DNA of 64,000 nt, from positions 62,001 to 126,000 of the forward strand of contig JAKCWW010000249.1 of assembly GCA_026260175.1 (NCBI GenBank). Direction: 5' to 3'. The notes below the pieces were generated by a model. It was not told the origin of the DNA. It saw only the letters and a program-made list of their open reading frames with translations, and did no database searches. Below are positions 46,429-57,530 of this stretch, one piece after another; within the stretch, counting starts at the first letter, position 1, and each line of letters opens with the position of its first letter. The stretch is from Reticulitermes lucifugus. Taxonomy: Eukaryota; Arthropoda; Insecta; Blattodea; Rhinotermitidae. A program made the position numbers and the translations under genes.

Positions 46429-49400
46429 AGTAAAGTAAATTGTGTCCGAATATATAGAGTATAAATATAGTAGAAATATAGTAGAGACAGACAGGCCACA
46501 GGAAGACAATGTAATGCTGCGCAGGAAGATGCGGTTTGCATGCCAGATAACTAAGGCAAGAATACAGACACACACTCATTTAATACGTATTGCTTTTCCG
46601 CGGCAACAATGGTCACGCGTACACGACTCAATGTTATGTTATACGTACATTGTCCCTCTTATTTATTTAGGACGTAATTATTGCTGCTTCATCACTCGTG
46701 ACAATTGTGTCTTCATAATGGCTTGTCACTTTATTCACATGTTGAATCAGGTTTTCGCAAGAAATTAACAGAATATACGTGTAAAGTAGGATGAGAGAGG
46801 TCTTACAGGATATAAGTTGATTGCCATCCTTCAATTTTCGTACACTCTGTGCTTCAAAGCAATATGAAATGCACACTTAAATCTCATTGTCTTGCCCACC
46901 ACGTCATTAGGTGGCATATGATATATGCGATGTGTAGTGAACGAGAGAGGCAGATGGGCAAGCGTACAGTCATAAAGAGAGCACAAGAAACCACCCACAG
47001 TGTTTTCTAAGCACTAAAATGAAAGCGCCATCACACAAATTAACGCCTCACAGATTATGAACTACAAGTTATGGCCGACCCTGCGCTTCCACCCTATTCC
47101 TCTGTTTTCTTCTTTTTAAAGTAACTTAATGCCACAAAGTTCTGCCGCCACAGAGGAAAGGAGTCATCAGGAGAGGTCAGAGTACTTCATCACAGAAGTT
47201 ATTAGTTTTGTGTTCACTCCATATGTTATTGTTATATTGCTGATATTAATTTAGGCTGTGGTGTGTGGGAAAATGGATGCAGAACCTTTGTGAGTGTCTG
47301 AAACGGGAAGGAAGGGCAGTAGTTGTGGGTTGATAAATTCTGGTGCGTGATTTGAGCATATTGAAACGTGTTAAATGCTTCATTAATGCGCTGAAGTAGT
47401 AAATGTTCAGTTGTAAAATTGCAGTTAAATTTATGAATGAACATGGGCGTGACTGCGTCTAATTTAGTAACAGGAAATATAAGGGTAAAACAGGAGTAAA
47501 TAATTATTCATTTGAAATAACAGTAGAAACAGCCACGCTTCCATTACCTGCGGCTGAGGGTCTAAGCTTTGTTTTGTGTAGGCTAACCCAACGTCATTAT
47601 TTCTGTTAATGGAAAGAAAGACTTTTATTTGCTAACTAAATACGCAGGTCACAAAAAGACCAAATTGGTCTGTTTCCGTAAAGAAAATAATAAAAATATG
47701 TATTAAATAATTGGTATTCAGTGTCAGAATAATTAGTATAACGTTACAGATATTCCAAAACAGAATAATAGTGAATATTGAAAGATGTCTATTAAAGTTT
47801 TTGCAAGGAATTCTTAATGTAAAAGAAATGTAGCACAAGGATTTACACCACGACTGTATTTATTGGTGTAATAATGTAAAATTAAAACTATTAGAGTCAT
47901 ATTAACCTTCTACACATTAGTGTTTAGTATATATAACACATGGTTTTACACTCAGAATTCTGCATCATGCCGATACTTTTGTGCTTTTCCCTTGAGATAT
48001 TGATACAGAAACTCGGAGTTATTTTAGGGTAAGCCACCGCTTGCCTACTTCGGGTAACTTCAACTCTTCTAGGAATATATAGAGGCAAAATCGTACTCGT
48101 ACTTATACAGAATTTCTTGTTTCTTGGTGGCTATAAAATCCACAGTACAAATTTTTTAAGTATTTCTGATAGATTTGATATATGCGACATATATATTTTC
48201 TTCTGAGGATGTTAGAATTGCTGCGATGTTTAATTAGTTTGTCGAAACCCCTTTCAGACTTTTTAGTTGGCATTATCTTATATCGCCGTGAATTATGGTG
48301 TATGTTGTACAAGACAATCAAGTCACAGGTAGAGAAGTACTGAACCGTAATATCACACGATGTAACTGCCAGACAGGAAGTCAAAACGACACTTATGCAC
48401 CGTCTATATTCTGAGTGGGCGAACACTGGACGAAGGCACCAAAGGAATGAAAGTATTTCATAAAACAGATAGAGGACTAGTAACACTTAAGACGTAAAGA
48501 AATGAGTTACACAGCTGTTCTTTGGCAAGCCGCCTTAGGAGCTAAGGGCTAGACAGTACTAAGAAGCCTTAAGACATTTCATAAAATTATTTGTATCTGT
48601 TTTACTCTTTCCCCTATGAGTAATGTAATTTTTAGAAGCAAAAAATATTCTCTAATCGAAACTTGTTAGGTAACTATTAAGATTACATTTTTGTAAACCC
48701 TAAAATATGTGTTGTTTTTCTGTAACCGGCAACAAGTCTTGATTTGTTTGTTGTAATTATAACTTCATCCATTTGTGATGCCGCGTTAGTAGAATTTAAT
48801 ATTAAGTGAAATTGGTGAAATAGAAGTTTGCAGAACAGATGAGTCATTTTAGCACTGAAGACCTGCATGAACGCGGACCGGAGAGTTAGAAATAATCTTT
48901 CTTCGTCTGAACTTCTCCGCCGTGAAGTCCTGTTCCGCCAGAAACAGACGGTTGGCCGGTCCACATATAACAGTTGGGTCTTCTTTTTTTTTTTAGCACC
49001 CGTGTTCCAATCATTCACCGTCAATTCTAACCCCCACTTCTCTAAAACAGCCCAGGCTTTCAAGCTCCTACCAAAACTCGCCCCTGCTTTGGATAAAACC
49101 GCTCCATAGACCTACATATTTTCAACATACCTAATTTAAGTTATGTATTTTTGTGCTCATTAAAATTGCTTTCCTTGCTTATTTCTATTTTTGCCTTTGC
49201 TGAGGTTGTTTCTTTTTCCGGTATTTAAAATCAGGGCTGCGATATAAAAAAATTGGAAGGCAAATGGAGGAGAATATATTTGTATTTTTAATCTATTTCA
49301 AAGTTCTGTAAACAAGTGCATCGACTCAAAGGAACACCTTTAAACATATGCGAAACCATAGATCAATCCATGAATCATTCGCAAATGTGCTTCTTAGGTT

Positions 49401-50082
49401 AATTTATATTATATGTGTACCTACATGTTAATCATCATTTGAGGTTCAAGATCTCTTTCTAAGAAAATATAAAATTTTTACGCATTATTCATATTTGAAT
49501 TGAATCTGATCCTTTTCCTTAAAGCACTAACATACGTGTTCTCTTTTCGAATACACTTTGAAATATAGAAACATGTAATTTACCAACCATATATTAAATC
49601 TTTATTTGTTTAATTTGTAGGTACACAACAGATGATTACGTTTGACCATATTTTGAACATAAATATTAAGTTTTAATTTAGTAAAGAAATAAATTTCAAA
49701 ATAAATCTTTGAATCTGTGAGGTTTTGTCATATTAAAGAAAAGAATCATAAAACTGAAAGCGAATCTGTGTCATTGTCAGATTTCTAGGGTGTCAAAATT
49801 CAAGAATTGAAGTACCTGGATTTCTGTATACAGAATATAATATTTAAATACTACAAATTTATATTTTGTAAGTTTTGAATCAGTTAAAGAAATTGGCTGC
49901 AGTATGACCAATCTTAATATTGAAAGACAACCTGAAATACACAACTATCTTATACTTTTTATGAAAAGACACTTTAAAATGTGAAACAATAGGCAAACAA
50001 ATAATTTGTCATTGCGAGATTTGAGGTTTTGAAAACGGCACTACTGAAGAATCAGGACTTTTAAAATATGACCGCTTGTCGA
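46429..50082. other. Stretch with no firm feature
   Basis: About 3.6 kb with no recognised gene. A T run at 48985-48995 followed by a C-rich segment (49000-49100) could be the A-tail of an inserted minus-strand retrocopy, but the body is not recognised. Frames of 120-130 codons at 48103-48486 and 48683-49063 show no domain. Confidence 0.4.
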
Positions 50083-50137
50083 TTTTTCTGTAGTCTACGA
50101 CGTTTCGGAGGAGATTGCTGCTCCCCTTTTCAGGTCA
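50083..50137 (-). ncRNA. Hammerhead-like relic (family A)
   Basis: Minus strand reads CC-UGAAAA-GGGGAG-CAGCAAUC-UCCUCC-GAAAC-GUC-GUA-GACUAC. Stem II is GGGGAG against a CUCCUCC strand with loop CAGCAAUC, as in the relic at 5196. G8 is A and stem III has a three-base loop. GTCTAC at 50093-50098 resembles the next block of family A. Confidence 0.5.
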
Positions 50138-51734
50138 AAGTAAACGAAATTTTCTTTGTAACAGCGCTTTTCACAAGGAGGGAAATTATTCAGGAAATGT
50201 ATATAGCCTACTTATTGAATGGCTGAAAATTTTAGTGCACTTTGGTTAAAAACGTATAAAATTCGATTTTAAACTCTCCTACGTGAAAAGAAACAATTTT
50301 AATAATTGATTCTGCAAATAATAGGTAAACAAGTTTATCATTTAAAATGCGCCCAAATAATCAAAAACAATAATTTGAACTAACTGAACGAAGTGGTGTG
50401 ATGCTTATTTCTTAGAATTAAATCAGTCTTTCAAAATGCTGCTAAGAAGTAAATCTTTCTACTGGATGCACCTTCAATATGTTCACCCAAGGCTTGAGCT
50501 TATCTCATAGCGTTTAAACAGTTAAAAATTTTGAAATAACGTAAAGACCACATCCGAATGACAAATTAATTTTTTTTGTATTAATCACAATGGCCTTCAG
50601 ATTTATGCAAGGTTCTTAATTACCTATATTTCAGTGAAAGAAATTTTACTGAATATATCGTCACATTTCACACAGCACTCCACATCGATCTTGTCGGATA
50701 ATGCATTTCAACTTCTAGTCGTGGCGAAGGAAGAGTATAAGTCGTGCACCAGATTTTATTGCGAATGGCATTTTGATTTACTACAAGGAAGAGTTAAACG
50801 TCACCTTAGAGTTTCTATGCCACATAAAAACATCTCCCGCTTTATTCAAAGACAGGAGTACGTCTCTGTGCGACAAAGTATTTCTGACAACTTCACGTAA
50901 ATTACAAGAACTTGAGACTATATTATACGTAGAAAAAGGCTAACTGATGTCCGTAATTTTTATAACTGAACTTATTAGAATTAAACAAGTGTATGTGAGA
51001 TAAAAGTCAAAACTGTCGCAGTGCTGAATGATGCACACTTCCACGATGGCATCTTTATGAGTGGAGGTATAGCCCCCGCGTTGTCAAAATCGATAGTGTA
51101 TGGAAGTGAGTGGTCATCTTCACACTTCGGCCTTTTCAGTTCCAGGACAAGTGTCGCCGGTAATAACTAAATATGAGACCAGGCCCCGGTGCCTCTCTGG
51201 ACGCTTTACCGGAAAGGAATGCTTTCTTTATCCCTGCCTGCAAATTAATCATGATTCCTTGGTCCCCCAACCCAAAACTTAGTCCAATGTTTCCCAATCA
51301 GGGGTCCGCAGAATATTCTTAGATGTTCCAAGATAAATAGCGGGATAAGTATTTTAAAATTTTGGAACACGGCGAAAAATTCCAAATATCCCTCGAAACA
51401 ACGCGGATATTTTGTGCGACAATTGGCAGTACTGGAATAATTTCCGTGCGCTACCAACTGCCTCTTTGTTTTGTGTTTCATTGGTAGGGGTTCCTCGGGA
51501 TAATGAAAATTATTTTAGGTGCTCCTCCAAGGAAAAAAGATCGGTAAACACTAAATTAGCCTGTGAGAGTATAATTGAAAGAAATTACTTGACTTTTGAT
51601 GTTAAATTGAAAGGAAAAAAACGCTTTGTATGATCTCCAGTTTTCTCACTTTCCTTTCCACCCGCCTATGGATTTTGAAGCTCTTACGGCAGCTTTTAAT
51701 GCTTCTCGGACGATCCGGTATTTTAATGTGTACT
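50138..51734. other. Stretch with no recognised feature
   Basis: AT-rich DNA; no exon, SINE or inverted repeat recognised. Confidence 0.4.
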
Positions 51735-51779
51735 GCGTTTCCAATGTCTCGGAAACTGTTTCTGCTACCATCATCAGTG
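51735..51779 (-). ncRNA. Hammerhead-like motif, fourth sequence type
   Basis: Minus strand reads CA-CUGAUGA-U-GGUAGCAGAAACAGUUUCC-GAGAC-AUUG-GAA-ACGC. The CUGAUGA box and the extra U are perfect. A13 of GAAA is G, and the triplet GUA is GAA. Stem II is short (GG/CC plus weak pairs). The downstream sequence does not match family A or B. Confidence 0.45.
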
Positions 51780-51974
51780 TCTGATACAGATATAGGCTGG
51801 AATTCATATCGAAACAATTGATCGAGAAGTTTTCATTGTATTTATTAATCTAACTACATTAAGCATTCACAAAAAAGTACGTGAAAAAAATTTCTGTATT
51901 CCTAAAGTGATGTGGTAACAAACTAATGTTGAAACTGATTACTATATATTTTGTCACGTTATATTAATGAATTC

Positions 51975-52015
51975 ATAAAACTCACAAAATTACTGTATAA
52001 TTTTGTGAGTTTTAT
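51975..52015. repeat. Perfect 18-bp stem hairpin
   Basis: ATAAAACTCACAAAATTA (51975-51992), loop CTGTA, then the exact reverse complement to 52015. It may be a tiny MITE or a palindrome-prone site; no TA or other duplication is evident. Termination by this hairpin is not suggested. Confidence 0.75.
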
Positions 52016-52037
52016 TTTAGCGTTTATTGTAACGATT

Positions 52038-52619
52038 TTAAGAAAAATATTTGTATTGATTTTGTATGAGTTCTGTAAAAAGTTTAAACTTAAGCGCAGG
52101 AGCATTGGAGTGAAAGGATGTTTTTGTGTGCCGTATATTTATAACTGTAACCCAACCACTCGCTGTCTCGATACATTTCAGGTGATTGTTCAAAAGCAGT
52201 CCAATCTGCAATGTGTTGCGAAGTTTCTGTTCGTGTGAGCCTTCTGAAGCATATCTCCCCATATCACGCATATAAAACTCAAGCAATCCTTTAGAGTGCA
52301 AAAGGAAGAGGCTCATTTCCATTACTGGGGCGGTGACGTCTATATAATACTGCGTGGCTCTTAATGTGTGTTGCCTAAAACACCAGGCAAGTAAGTCTGT
52401 CTTTCGGTCTGTCAATGTCTCCATCTTAAGACGGTAACAAGACTTTGAGGTAAAGGCGAGAGCGTGTCTTTTCTCAACCCCTCTCACCCCTTTACGTGGC
52501 TTGCGTGTTCTTACTTGACAACAGATTAATATTGTCTCGTAGTGTAGGTTGGAAGAAACTCTGTCTTGCCTCTCGCTTTGTACATTAAGAAACGAGAGTT
52601 CTTGAGACCTACGTAGCAA
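52038..52619 (-). CDS. Longest open frame of the window, 193 codons, unknown
   Basis: It starts MLRRSQELSFLNVQSERQDR and ends QNQYKYFS. I recognise no domain, signal peptide, membrane segment or repeat. Composition is ordinary, with scattered cysteines (including an ICC pair). No splice context, promoter or neighbouring exon supports it. It could be a fragment of an unrecognised transposable element, a host single-exon frame, or chance in a less AT-rich patch. Confidence 0.15.
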   Translation of the reverse strand: MLRRSQELSFLNVQSERQDRVSSNLHYETILICCQVRTRKPRKGVRGVEKRHALAFTSKSCYRLKMETLTDRKTDLLAWCFRQHTLRATQYYIDVTAPVMEMSLFLLHSKGLLEFYMRDMGRYASEGSHEQKLRNTLQIGLLLNNHLKCIETASGWVTVINIRHTKTSFHSNAPALKFKLFTELIQNQYKYFS

Positions 52620-53760
52620 GCGAATCTAACATCGCTAGTATAATAGAAACCATACTTAGCATCAAGTATCTTTTAACCAGAACAGACTAATTAGTGTTTA
52701 CGAAAGCGCTGCAGGTTTATTACCTGATACCATAAATCAAGTGGTTCCAATTTATATGGTTTTGTAAGTAACTTAGTGTTTGTATTACAAAAATATAATG
52801 TAACTGCGTAAATAGTAACTTCAGACATGACATTATGGTTTGCAATTCTAATCTGTAGTGCAAAATCATGATTGAAAACAGACTTGAATGATTACCGAGT
52901 TATGTCACTTTGCAATATCCAGACTGTAAACGCATGTATTGCCCTATAACTTAAATGTGATAAGATTTACTTCCATCTGCGTTGTATTCCAGATACGAGG
53001 ACTCCGAAACAGTGAGAGCAATTGATGTCATAACATGTCTAAGTCATAATTATATTATAAGAAAAAATAAAACATAAGGAATAAAAGAAGTGACAAAATA
53101 TAAAGAAATATCAGGGAGAGAATAATAAGAAAAAATAAAGGTACTGAATATGGTTATAGGACTATGAATCTAGTTTCTCTCTCATACTCAATATTTAACT
53201 ATATAAAAATGATACTGAGATCTTTTACGAATTTTGCTGTAACAATATATCTGAAGTCGCATGTTGTTCCTACACTGTGGGTTGAATATATTTGCAGGGC
53301 AAAAGAATGAAAACCTTCTTTAATGAAGACATCTTCTTCAACACATACATAAGGCATCAGACCCTTTTTTAACAAAACGTACAGGTCATAATAATGTGAC
53401 AAAAGCTTTGTAATCAAGAGGACAAACGTGTGTCTTTAACATGCTTCTACCTACACAAGAATAGGAGAGCAGGGGAGGAGAGGGTGTAGTTTTCTCTTAG
53501 TAGTCAAGCAGAAAGCATAGTCATGTAAAATACGATACATGCCCCATTTCATTCGCCATACTCTCTAACTTTTGGTGACAGCATTGCAACAGAAACTTTC
53601 TCCCAAATTTCTGTATTCATTCCTTGTGTCCCCAACTCTCCATCTACTTAACCAATTGTAGCTTTCTCGACTTCATTATCCTAACACCCCTTAGTGACCT
53701 GACATTACGCTTGATGTTTTAATGTACGTTAAACAAAAGATTTGCGTATATTTTCCTAGT
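52620..53760. other. Stretch with no recognised feature
   Basis: AT-rich DNA; nothing recognised. Confidence 0.4.
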
Positions 53761-54017
53761 GGGCCGGGATAGCGTAGCCGGTACAGCGACTGGACGATCT
53801 AGACGGTTCGGGGTTGGAACCCCGGTGGGAGAATGATTTTCCGCACCGCCCAGAACAGCACCGGGGCCCACCAACCCTCCTATACAACGGGTCCTGGGTC
53901 TTTACCCGGAGGTAAAAAGGCCGGGACGTGGCGTTTACCACCCACCCCTTCTAGCGCCGAGGTTAAAGAAAGAGTAAAACTAACGTCTACTCCCACCCCT
54001 GTGACTTCATGGCATGT
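53761..54017 (+). mobile_element. SINE-A copy with intact head
   Basis: The head GGGCCGGGATAGCGTAGCCG contains an A-box-like TAGCGTAGCCGG, and GGGTTGGAACCCCGG is the B box. The body has GGGGCCCACCAACCCTCC, CCCGGAGGTAAAAAGGCCGG, GACGTGGCGTTTACCACCC, 'tctagcgccgaggttaaag', and the 3' end 'gacttcatggcatgttac'. This is the only copy in the window with a clear A-box region. Confidence 0.85.
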
Positions 54018-55849
54018 TACGAAACTTCAAAAGCCTGGTATTTTATGGGATGTTTTATGTAGACCTAAGCGATATGTGAAGGGTATGAATGATCTTAGGC
54101 CTACTTTGTATCGGATGGCAGCGCCTAAGTCGTTACTGTTCACAACTGCATTTCAGTAGGAGTGTAGTTGGTGTTTCAGCTAGTGCTAGTAGGGCGGTGA
54201 AACTCCGCACGTTGTGGAGGGTGCTCATCTGATCGCGATAAGACAGCGGTGACGTTGCAAGCTTGTCAAATGGATATAAAGAAAGAGAGAAGGGTGAAAT
54301 AGAGCGAAAGACGAAGAAGAAGCTGACGTATAGAGAAATGAGTATATGTAAATTTGGAAAGAGAATGCATAGGAAGGGAAGTAGAAAGCGAGAAAAATAT
54401 TGGGTTGAGTGAAGAATTTAAAAATGTTGGTAAATAAAATATAGATGTTTAATATTACATTAAAATTATTCTATGTTATTATTATTATCGTCACTTTTAA
54501 TGTTTGCTATAGTAATACGTTTATGTGTTTAAAGCAATTTAAATAATATTAGTATAACATTAATATATCTATTATTAAACATATCACCAATGGCCTTTCC
54601 ACTGGCTGGGTTTTTTAAATCATTATTTCATAAATGAAGTGAAATATTAACATTTACTGCAGGCAGATAATCTTAGAAAACAACGGTGCATTACAAGCTG
54701 TCAAAAGAAAAATAATTCACGTAAATTTGGCAAGAAATTTGCCTCCATTTAAAGACTGAAATAAAGTTATGCTCTAGGCTCTTCGACAAGCATTTACCTT
54801 GTGTTTTCTTATTATCTTCATTTGATTTGAATTAGCCAGTTATGAATAGCAATTTTACCAGTATGCCGGACACATATTAAATAAGTATATCTTATCTCGG
54901 TGTCCTACAGGCAAGAATGTACCCTTGCGCTTTCAATACAAAATTACTGATAAAATTACAATTGTTTCGTTACAGACCGGCACTCCGGTGTTCAAATGTC
55001 TTCATAAAGACGAATTTTTCCAGAACGGATCTAAACTGTTGAAAAAATAATCCAAGAATATTTTGAAACGGAAGGCCAGTTACCAATCACTGTAAACCTG
55101 CTGAGTCACATAAATCCAGTCCACACCCCGTGTATTTAAGAAACATTTTAGTATCATCCTCCTGTCTCAACCTACGTCACACAAATATTTATTTCCTGTA
55201 CGTTTACAAAAATTTGTGCTCTCTTCTTATTAAGGAACTGTCTCCACGCTCCTATTACCCTCAAGCTGGAATATACTAAACTGCACCCTGTACTCAGTCA
55301 CTCTCAATATGTGTTCTTCCGCAGAATGAGAAACCAAGTGTCACCTCAATAAGCAACAGTAAAATTATATTAATTTTCAATTTTTTAACCAACGAATGCA
55401 CTGAAAACTGAAAATTAATGTCAAGATGCATGGTGAACACAACGTGAAAGTAAAATGATAGTAATGTATATTTAATAACTGCTGATTTAGATAGGAGATG
55501 TCTGTCACTGTTTCTCAATTTATGTTTGCCACGGAACGTTTTCGCAAAAGAAAAACATTTTCGGGGCTCATAATAAAATAATTATATACGGAGGTAAGAA
55601 ACCTATGCCACAAATAAGTGAGAATAGTAATGAAGGAATATCAAACAGCGGTACGTTACCGACATATTATTTAATTACACATACTGAAATTAAATATAAC
55701 ATTATTTATACTAAAAAGAACCTTCAATAAAAATGTGCCTTTTTATAACAAAAAGAACTCATTTTAGAAATATGGTTGATTTATTTGTTCTAATGGACTA
55801 CTGTAACAATTCTTAGATTTTGAACCAAGGAATAATTTTTAAATATAAA
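54018..55849. other. Stretch with no recognised feature
   Basis: AT-rich, with a purine-rich patch (54270-54400) of GAAAGAGAGAAGG type. No exon recognised. Confidence 0.4.
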
Positions 55850-56022
55850 TAACTAGCTAACTAACTAACTCCACGGAGCAGAGTCCTTCCTGAGAAGATA
55901 ACAGGTCTTCAGCTAGTCACGGAATTTACCCGCGTTTTATGGAATCCGAAGATTCACTACCGCATTCAGAATCGCCCGACACCTGTCCCTATTCTGAGTC
56001 AGATCAATCCAGTCCATGCCTC
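55850..56022 (-). mobile_element. LINE 3' end, second copy of the 13434 family
   Basis: Plus strand AACTAGCTAACTAACTAAC, then 'tccacggagcagagtccttc', TTTTATGGAATCCG, TTCACTACCGCATTCAG, GACACCTGTCCCTATTCTG and CAGATCAATCCAGTCC align block by block with 13486-13655. On the minus strand the conceptual end again contains MNLRV-like residues. Only the last ~170 bases are present, a severe 5' truncation typical of LINE insertions. Confidence 0.8.
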
Positions 56023-56775
56023 CCCATCCCAATTGTCAACTAGAAAGAAAACCATTTAAAAGAAAGTTTTAGTAATGATATTTATTGTAATTATTATTGT
56101 ATACTGTATTGGATATTTCTTGAATAAACCCGGGGTTCAATGGAGCAAAATTTGGCAATTACTGATTTAGGTAAATCTATATGCAGATTACAATTGATCC
56201 TACACTTTGGATCGCTTATAGCTTTTTCGTCACTCCTGTGGAAATTTGCGGCTTATGGCATAAAGTGAGCAGGTAATCATTTCAAAATTAAGTAACACGA
56301 GCAAACATTCTCATAAGCGCAGCAAACACTCACTCACAAACACATATATACGTACAAGCACATATCCTCTGCTTACTCGTCAGAAATTAAGTGTAAATTA
56401 TGCATATTGCATAAGGAGGAATATTACAATTCTCTTATAATGAATATTCGTATCAGGTTATGGGTTTAAAATCTTATTAAGCAGTTGGCACAAATTTAGG
56501 GATTTATTTTGTTTTAATGAGATATATTAAATTATATGTGCATGTGTGTCTGTGTCTGTGTGGATTTGATGCTTTGTACTTGCACGTTTCGCCGTAAATT
56601 GCGAACAAAATATGGACAGGTGTTTCTGGTAGAATTGCTGTAAGAATCACTCACTGTAGCATTACATTTCTGTTATAAAGGCGGCAACTGCACAACCATG
56701 TTGAAGGAATGTTCGTTTTGAATTTTGGGACATTGAATTCCTTTTTCTTTTTTATTATGTTGTGGTATATTATGA
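56023..56775. other. Stretch with no recognised feature
   Basis: AT-rich; short TG run at 56540-56562. Nothing else recognised. Confidence 0.4.
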
Positions 56776-57029
56776 AGATACGTCGCGGGTTCGATTCCCG
56801 ATGCTGTCACTGGAATTTTTCACTGACATAATCGCTTCGGTCGCACTATGGCCCTGGGGTCGACTCANNNNNNNNNNNNNNNNNNNNNNNNNNNNNNNNN
56901 NNNNNNNNNNNNNNNNNNNNNNNNNNNNNNNNNNNNNNNNNNNNNNNNNNNNNNNNNNNNNCCTCGACCTCCTGGAGCCCTAAGGGCCTGTCAAGGCCTG
57001 TAATGGGATTGCTTTATCTTTACCTTTAT
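56776..57029 (+). mobile_element. SINE-A-like copy broken by a 94-base assembly gap
   Basis: B box CGGGTTCGATTCCCG (about 56787) is followed by 'atgctgtcactggaatttttc' and 'tatggccctggggtcgactca'. The gap covers 56868-56961. After it, CCTCGACCTCCTGGAGCCC, 'gggcctgtcaaggcctgt' and 'ctttatctttacctttata' end the element in the same way as the copy at 20338 (ggcctgttc...actttaccttta). The head upstream of the B box is lost or altered. Confidence 0.6.
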
Positions 57030-57438
57030 ATTATGAAGATGAACGTGACAAGTAGAAAAAGTATTTAGTGGAAAACAAAATGTAGATTTGAATAAGAGCG
57101 ACATGTTTTGAAATGAGGGGCGAAACTAAGTGAAAATTATATGAAAAATGTGACTGCAACATCTGGGATAAACTTTGAAAACATGCAATGGAGACATGCA
57201 CACACAGTAGGCCTATACTCACAGAATAACATAAATATTTATGTAGAAGTAACCTTGCTTACATGAAGGCTATTTTTAGTCGCATAATATTTTACAAACT
57301 GGATAGGCATGTAGCAAACGCCAACATTACACCGTCCTTCATAACATCTTATTGGATATGACACCGTGTTTATTGGTATAATTACGAAATTTTTGGAGGA
57401 GCTGCTGCGTCGATATTCAGAGTAGTTTAAGTTTCATT
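57030..57438. other. Short stretch, nothing recognised
   Basis: No feature recognised. Confidence 0.4.
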
Positions 57439-57530
57439 ACCATTAAGATAAAGGCAGCAAGCTCTTCTGAAACTCTGTTACCTTTACACCAACACAAACC
57501 GCTCCGTATTCCTGAAGACTAACACTCGAT
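57439..57530 (+). mobile_element. Family A-type hammerhead-element relic
   Basis: Reads CAUUAAGA-U-AAAGGCAGCAAGCUCUU-CU-GAAAC-UCUG-UUA-CC, which aligns without gaps to the site at 11595 over about 45 bases (AAGATAGAGGCAGAAAGCTC against AAGATAAAGGCAGCAAGCTC). The box CUGANGA and the triplet are changed. Downstream, 'accgctccgtattcctgaagac' resembles an outer end of family A (ATTACG/ATATC-CAGAAGAC), so the relic spans arm to end. Confidence 0.5.

Noticed and set aside
46173-46575. Minus-strand frames of 122 and 130 codons
   Set aside because: They lie antisense to LINE sequence on the plus strand, which explains the region better.
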